This document shows positions 8,641 to 11,187 of a DNA stretch of 11,187 bases, one piece after another. Source of the DNA: Saccoglossus kowalevskii (lineage: Eukaryota > Hemichordata > Enteropneusta > Harrimaniidae); assembly GCF_000003605.2 (NCBI RefSeq), contig NW_003139821.1:104145-115331 (forward strand), read 5' to 3'. The translations under genes were made by a program, and so were the position numbers. A model generated the notes under the pieces. It did not search any database and was not told where the DNA came from. It saw nothing but the letters and a program-made list of their open reading frames with translations. Each line of letters starts with the position of its first letter. Position 1 is the stretch's first letter.

Positions 8641-9111
8641 CTGTGAACTGCTTCACTTTCGCAAGGCATTTTTTCTGGGTTCCTACAACATGGAGTGTTA
8701 GGGACTTTATTGAAATGTTGTACACAAATTTCATAAAATTTTGAATATATCTAGCAGTGAAAATTAAATAGTTTACAATATTTTATTTACCCATTAGTAA
8801 TGATTGAAATGCAATAATATCACTGCACTAAGAAGACTTCAAACAATTATAGTTACTTCTTGTCACACGCAACGTAATATTACCGTAATTGGTATAGTAC
8901 AGGTGTGATGGTTCAAATACCAAAATGGCAACAGTAACAAAAAGACTTCCCTGGCAGCGATGATAAAATACGAACACGGAGCCAACAGATGAGGTTTCAA
9001 CTGGTACTGGTATTATTATACTCTGCAAACATCAAGTACAATAACACGGTAAAACTCCACTACTCCAATAACTAGATACTTAAACTCCAATACAATTCAA
9101 CGAGCTCTCCG
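8641..9111. other. Unassigned AT-rich sequence between array B and the heat-shock-element segment
   Basis: No gene recognised. A minus-strand frame (8828-9028) of 66 residues has no domain I know. TGGCAGCGATG at 8952-8962 resembles the complement of a tRNA 3' end, as in retroelement primer sites, and GGTTCAAATAC near 8910 resembles a pol III B box. Neither has the supporting structure around it. If the segment at 9112-9320 is a promoter, this region would be its transcribed downstream side on the minus strand. Confidence 0.4.
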
Positions 9112-9140
9112 ATCTGATCTCAGTGCTGAACAACTCCCCC

Positions 9141-9169
9141 ATATATACCCACACTGTCTATAAATAGAC
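9141..9169 (-). promoter_or_regulatory. Candidate minus-strand TATA boxes
   Basis: ATATATA at 9141-9147 and the 14-base palindrome GTCTATAAATAGAC at 9156-9169 both read as TATA elements on the minus strand, where the nearer one is followed 20-30 bases later by TCAGCACT and TCAGATC, which resemble initiator sequences. The palindrome also reads on the plus strand. The link to the nearby heat-shock elements is inference from spacing. Confidence 0.4.
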
Positions 9170-9210
9170 CATTACATCACATACATAATGAGTCTGGAAC
9201 TTACTACAAA

Positions 9211-9261
9211 TTTCTAGAATGTTCCATTACCTTCTATTGCTTTCTACAGTGTCCTATTACC
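9211..9261. repeat. Two copies of a 21-base motif, 30 bases apart, carrying heat-shock-element sequence
   Basis: 9211-9231 and 9241-9261 share TTTCTA, TGT and TTACC with about five differences. The first copy holds a perfect heat-shock element and the second a decayed version (TTCTACAGTGTCC). A further decayed unit, TTCTAAAAATTCC, follows at about 9274-9286. The pattern suggests that the binding sites arose by local duplication. Confidence 0.6.
9212..9224. promoter_or_regulatory. Perfect heat-shock element 1
   Basis: TTCTAGAATGTTC is three alternating nGAAn units (TTC, GAA, TTC) at exact 5-base spacing, the consensus for a heat-shock factor trimer. A further GAA at 9197-9199 is in phase with it with a two-unit gap. 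It lies about 45-70 bases upstream of the minus-strand TATA boxes. The match is seen; binding is not shown. Confidence 0.6.
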
Positions 9262-9303
9262 TATTCAACCAACTTCTAAAAATTCCACCCAGACACAGTA
9301 CGG

Positions 9304-9316
9304 TTCTAGAACATTC
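9304..9316. promoter_or_regulatory. Perfect heat-shock element 2
   Basis: TTCTAGAACATTC again has three perfect alternating units (TTC, GAA, TTC) at 5-base spacing, 92 bases from element 1. Two perfect three-unit sites this close in AT-rich DNA are more than I would expect by chance, though AT richness and the palindrome TTCTAGAA favour them. Confidence 0.6.
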
Positions 9317-9319
9317 TCA

Positions 9320-9519
9320 GTCACACGGAAGTGGTAAACAAGTCGTATGCGACACTTCTCCATTGAAGGTTATGAGCAGACCAACTTTTATCGCTACTGG
9401 CTTTCTTAATTATTACATGTACTTGCTCTGAAAACATAGCTTTTACAATTGTTTATTAACAGATGTTGTTCTATGTACAATGAAAACATTTTAAATAATA
9501 AACCTTACTGTGTTAATAA
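9320..9519. other. Unassigned AT-rich sequence
   Basis: A 70-residue frame (9219-9431) runs through the heat-shock-element segment and into this part. It has no recognisable domain and is likely chance. No other feature is visible before the 2A-like relic. Confidence 0.45.
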
Positions 9520-9663
9520 CAAATTGTATTTGACAACATAAGAATGATTCTGATGCCCAGTGATGATGTTGAAACAAACCCAGGTCCTGGTAATATACTA
9601 AGACCTGAATTAACAAAGAAGTCACATCAAGGTTCACTCAGATTTATGAGTGCATTTTCTTGA
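9520..9663 (+). pseudogene. Retroelement relic with a 2A-like ribosome-skipping motif
   Basis: A 47-codon frame between a TAA (9517) and a TGA (9661) contains SDDVETNPGPG. Its core, DVETNPGP at 9565-9588, matches the 2A consensus D(V/I)ExNPGP exactly. It is followed by KKSHQGSLRFMSAFS, similar in kind to the short lead before the endonuclease domain in some non-LTR retrotransposons. In such elements in sea urchin, lancelet and others, 2A-like motifs make ribosomes skip a bond between Gly and Pro. Here the upstream helix is short and the usual Gly before Asp is Asp, and no endonuclease or RT follows. I read it as the stump of a non-LTR element. A chance match is possible but unlikely for eight fixed residues. 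Confidence 0.55.
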
Positions 9664-9872
9664 GCAAGTATATGTATATGTATATAACAAATAGTTTTGT
9701 TGCACTTGTGTTCTCTGAGATTCTGAACATGGGTCAGTAGAAGTTTTTAGTTGTCAGTACAAAACTAGATTATGGGAATTATGATAAGTTGTATCCACAT
9801 AGAGTACATGTACATATTCACCTGTTGCAGATGTTCCTTGTACTACTAATAATCGAATAACTGGGACTGTGA
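9664..9872. other. AT-rich spacer up to the DIRS right segment
   Basis: Contains a small TATATG repeat at about 9668-9686 and otherwise nothing recognisable. It ends where RNase H homology of DIRS copy 2 resumes at about 9876. Confidence 0.5.
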
Positions 9873-10354
9873 CATTCATGTCTCCAGATAGATCTGTCTG
9901 CCAATCACCGAAATGTTAAGCGTCCGATGTTTGTGTCACCTCTTTCGAAGACGAGCGCATTTGGCGCTCTATCGATCTCTGGGAGTCCCATGGACACTTA
10001 TGCCTTTCCACCCTTGCCTTCTGACACTGTTGCGCCTAACCTTCTAGTCGAGTCCCCAGGGGAGTTGCCGGATCTTCCGGATCTGTCCCAGCCAGACGGT
10101 ACTCTCCCGACGAGCCCCGCGCTGTTCCATCTTCACATATGGAGGCTGTCGCAAGGCTTTTTGGCAGAGTTATCCAAGTTCCTCGCTTCAGCACAGTCAG
10201 AGTATGAGTCCAGATGGAGACTCTACATCGTTTGGTGTAACGGGATGTTGATTGATCATCTCCGTCCCTCTATTAGCGAGGTAGCCTATTTTTTTCTTGT
10301 ATTTATTTGATCAGAGAAAATCTTTATCGACGATTCTTAGATATCGGTCAGTTT
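9873..10354 (+). pseudogene. DIRS RNase H tail and tyrosine recombinase N-terminus (copy 2)
   Basis: The frame 9873-10310 is open. Its first part, IDLSANHRNVKRPMFVSPLS and SISGSPMDTYAFPPLP, is the C-terminal end of the DIRS RNase H region. It runs on into the YR start: a PDLPDLSQPDGTL linker, HIWRLSQGFLAELSKFLA, then YESRWRLYIVWCNG and IDHLRPSISEVAYFF of the SAM-like N-terminal domain. Homology crosses to another frame at about 10300 for LFDQRKSLSTILRYRSVL and stops near 10354. In intact elements RT/RNase H and YR are separate, often overlapping frames, so the present fusion reflects decay. The YR core with the first catalytic Arg is absent from this copy. Confidence 0.85.
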
Positions 10355-10495
10355 TGTTCCCAGTCTTACTAGAGTCTGCTGGACAGAAACTGGTCTCGAG
10401 TTTGGCTATGCAACAAGTATTTCCACTCGCACTGTCAGCACTAGCACTTGCAATTTGCACATACAAAAAAAAAGTCAAGAGGGACACAATTCTCT
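10355..10495. mobile_element. Small foreign insert replacing the YR core of copy 2
   Basis: Between the YR N-terminal block (to about 10354) and GRKHM (from about 10500) the DIRS sequence is replaced by DNA without YR homology. Copy 1 at the same point reads LLCPV then GRKHM with no such sequence. The insert holds the ~50-bp repeat 10437-10486 with a run of nine A, which is also present inverted at 6831-6880. Edges are approximate. Confidence 0.55.
10437..10486 (+). repeat. Short dispersed repeat, copy ii (inverted relative to 6831-6880)
   Basis: Contains AGCACTAGCACTTGCAATTT followed by GCACATAC, A9, GTCAAGAGGGACA. It matches the reverse complement of 6831-6880 with about three differences over 50 bases. 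The inner GCACTTGCAATTTGCAC is itself partly palindromic. Confidence 0.75.
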
Positions 10496-10496
10496 G

Positions 10497-10766
10497 GGCG
10501 GCAGGAAGCACATGTTTGTCTGTTATGGGTAGCACAAGCAAGACCGCTCTGCCTCGAATATTACCATTTCATGTGGATTGTCGGCTTCTTCAGCGACCAG
10601 TTTGGAATGCCACCAGGTCTTTGGCTTGATATCTGGTATCTCACTTGAGTAGGTGCTTCGAGCGGGGTTCTGGAGATCTCAGAATGTCTTCATTAACTAC
10701 TACCTGAGAGGCCTCCAACCCATGGAGGACCAGTGGTCACGGGTCAGACAGTGTTCATGGACCTAG
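10497..10766 (+). pseudogene. DIRS tyrosine recombinase C-terminal fragment (copy 2)
   Basis: One frame from about 10497 to the TAG at 10764-10766 reads as the catalytic C-terminus: GRKHMFVCYG, HKQDRSASNITIS, then CHQVFGLISGISLE and VLRAGFWRSQNVFINYYL followed by RGLQPMEDQWSRVRQCSW. It has internal TAG stops at 10530-10532 and 10650-10652. The Tyr pair in INYYLRGL (10698-10703) should include the nucleophile that cuts and joins DNA. The HxxR motif before it reads HQVF here, so the second catalytic Arg appears to be lost. The terminal stop is probably the native end, just before the right ITR. This end is missing from copy 1. Confidence 0.85.
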
Positions 10767-10814
10767 CCCACACCACCAAGAGCCCATGTGCGCGATAGCG
10801 TTAGCGCAATGGCG

Positions 10815-10965
10815 CCCTCGACCGAAGCCAGCCCCTTTCTTAGAGAATATTACCCTCAGATGTTCGACCCTGGTATATTCCCTAATACATGTAGTTTCCG
10901 CCTGGGGCTGTAATCTGTAATTAACATGTAATAAATGAAATTTAATATTTTCACGGATTTTCTGG
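10815..10965 (-). repeat. Right inverted terminal repeat of DIRS copy 2
   Basis: Pairs with 3900-4052 in inverted orientation. Blocks in forward order here are CGAAGCC, TTTCTTAGAGAAT, TAGTTTCCG, GGGCTGTAATCTGTAATT, GTAATAAATGAAATTT and GATTTTCTGG. It starts about 50 bases after the YR stop. It contains AATAAA at 10930-10935, which could have served as the element's polyadenylation signal. Confidence 0.88.
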
Positions 10966-11020
10966 TAGGTATGATTAAGTAAACAAACAGGTTTGTACAA
11001 CCCTACTATTTTGTTCTCAG
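10966..11020 (+). other. Intron end and 3' splice acceptor of exon B
   Basis: The last bases of the intron hold a pyrimidine-rich tract, CCCTACTATTTTGTTCTCAG, ending at 11020. This is a strong acceptor, and an open phase-0 coding frame starts at once after it. Confidence 0.75.
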
Positions 11021-11154
11021 TATCATAAGGAAGTGAGTCACTTAGTAACTGGAGACAACAAACAAAAATTAGGACACGGTTTACTGAAGTTTGCTATGAA
11101 GTGGATGCAATTTGTGCTTAATAAGTGTGAGCAGGGCAGAGGAACAAGACCAAG
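11021..11154 (+). CDS. MAP3K4: MAP3K4-like kinase, internal exon B (partial gene)
   Basis: A 134-base exon (44 codons plus two bases) between TTGTTCTCAG and the donor CAAG|GTATGT. The frame opens in phase 0, matching the phase-0 end of exon A. The junction reads LGFE then YHKEVSHLV without a break. The rest reads LGHGLLKFAMKWMQFVLNKC and EQGRGTRPR. The KWM-x-VL-KCE-GxGTRPR block is the part I recognise best as MAP3K4, a conserved segment N-terminal to the kinase domain of unknown fold; the next residue in the family is Trp, and the exon ends two bases into a codon. The frame has no internal ATG start and was not apparent as a stand-alone gene. Downstream exons, including the kinase, lie beyond the window. 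Confidence 0.82.
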
Positions 11155-11187
11155 GTATGTGCTTTTAGATGTGAGAATCATGTTAAA
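11155..11187 (+). other. Start of the next MAP3K4-like intron
   Basis: Begins with the near-consensus donor GTATGT in phase 2. Only 33 bases are visible. Confidence 0.7.

Larger units (their letters stand above)
3900..10965 (+). mobile_element. DIRS-type retrotransposon, copy 2, with inverted terminal repeats and a foreign interior
   Basis: Two long inverted terminal repeats face each other 7.07 kb apart inside one intron. Between them, in sense order, lie gag-like sequence, the RT N-terminal block, the RNase H tail, YR and the right ITR. This is the DIRS gene order with the middle removed. The gap between the RT N-terminal block (ends 6521) and the RNase H tail (starts about 9876) is filled by AT-rich DNA with no DIRS homology. 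Full animal DIRS elements are usually about 5-6 kb, so loss and gain together explain the length. Every gene carries stops or frameshifts. Orientation matches the host gene. That one element was disrupted, rather than two fragments being adjacent, is inferred from the ITR pairing. Confidence 0.82.

Noticed and set aside
8905-8920. Pol III B box of a SINE (GGTTCAAATAC)
   Set aside because: Two mismatches to the consensus, and no A box at the expected distance upstream.
8952-8975. Retroelement primer binding site or tRNA fragment beginning TGGCAGCGATG
   Set aside because: The first 11 bases look like the complement of a tRNA 3' end, but the T-arm that should follow does not form and no LTR end is visible just before it.
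1-11187. CRISPR array or prokaryotic system
   Set aside because: The repeats are long, AT-rich, diverged and without spacers, and the splice sites and DIRS elements show an animal genome.

Overview
The window is genomic DNA from an animal, most likely a marine invertebrate; I cannot name the species. The evidence is two short phase-compatible exons with good splice sites that together read as part of a MAP3K4-like (MEKK4/MTK1) kinase, set in AT-rich non-coding DNA full of broken retroelements. DIRS-type tyrosine-recombinase retrotransposons and a 2A-like peptide of the kind found in non-LTR elements are typical of sea urchins, lancelets, hemichordates and some molluscs. Almost every long open frame here is transposon debris or chance.

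Layout: 1-480 is an array of ~150-bp AT-rich subrepeats. About 560-2800 is DIRS copy 1, a sense-strand relic with a gag-like tail, reverse transcriptase (RT), RNase H and tyrosine recombinase (YR) in that order, with stops, frameshifts and internal deletions but no terminal repeats. 3134-3295 is exon A of the host gene. 3296-11020 is one 7.7-kb intron. 11021-11154 is exon B.

Nearly all of that intron is DIRS copy 2, bounded by inverted terminal repeats at 3900-4052 and 10815-10965. Copy 2 keeps a decayed gag (4060-6400), the first part of RT (6402-6521), the tail of RNase H plus the YR N-terminus (9873-10350) and the YR C-terminus (10500-10766). Its RT core and most of its RNase H are missing. 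In their place (6522-9872) is an unrelated AT-rich block with at least three signals: a second ~150-bp-subrepeat element (7610-8640), a promoter-like segment with two perfect heat-shock elements and minus-strand TATA boxes (9112-9320), and a short relic carrying a perfect 2A-like core (9520-9663). A second small foreign insert in the YR (about 10355-10495) shares a ~50-bp sequence, inverted, with 6831-6880.

The only host gene supported is the MAP3K4-like gene on the plus strand. Both DIRS copies lie in the same orientation as it. I see no intact transposon gene, no tRNA or rRNA gene, no CRISPR array and no prokaryotic feature.
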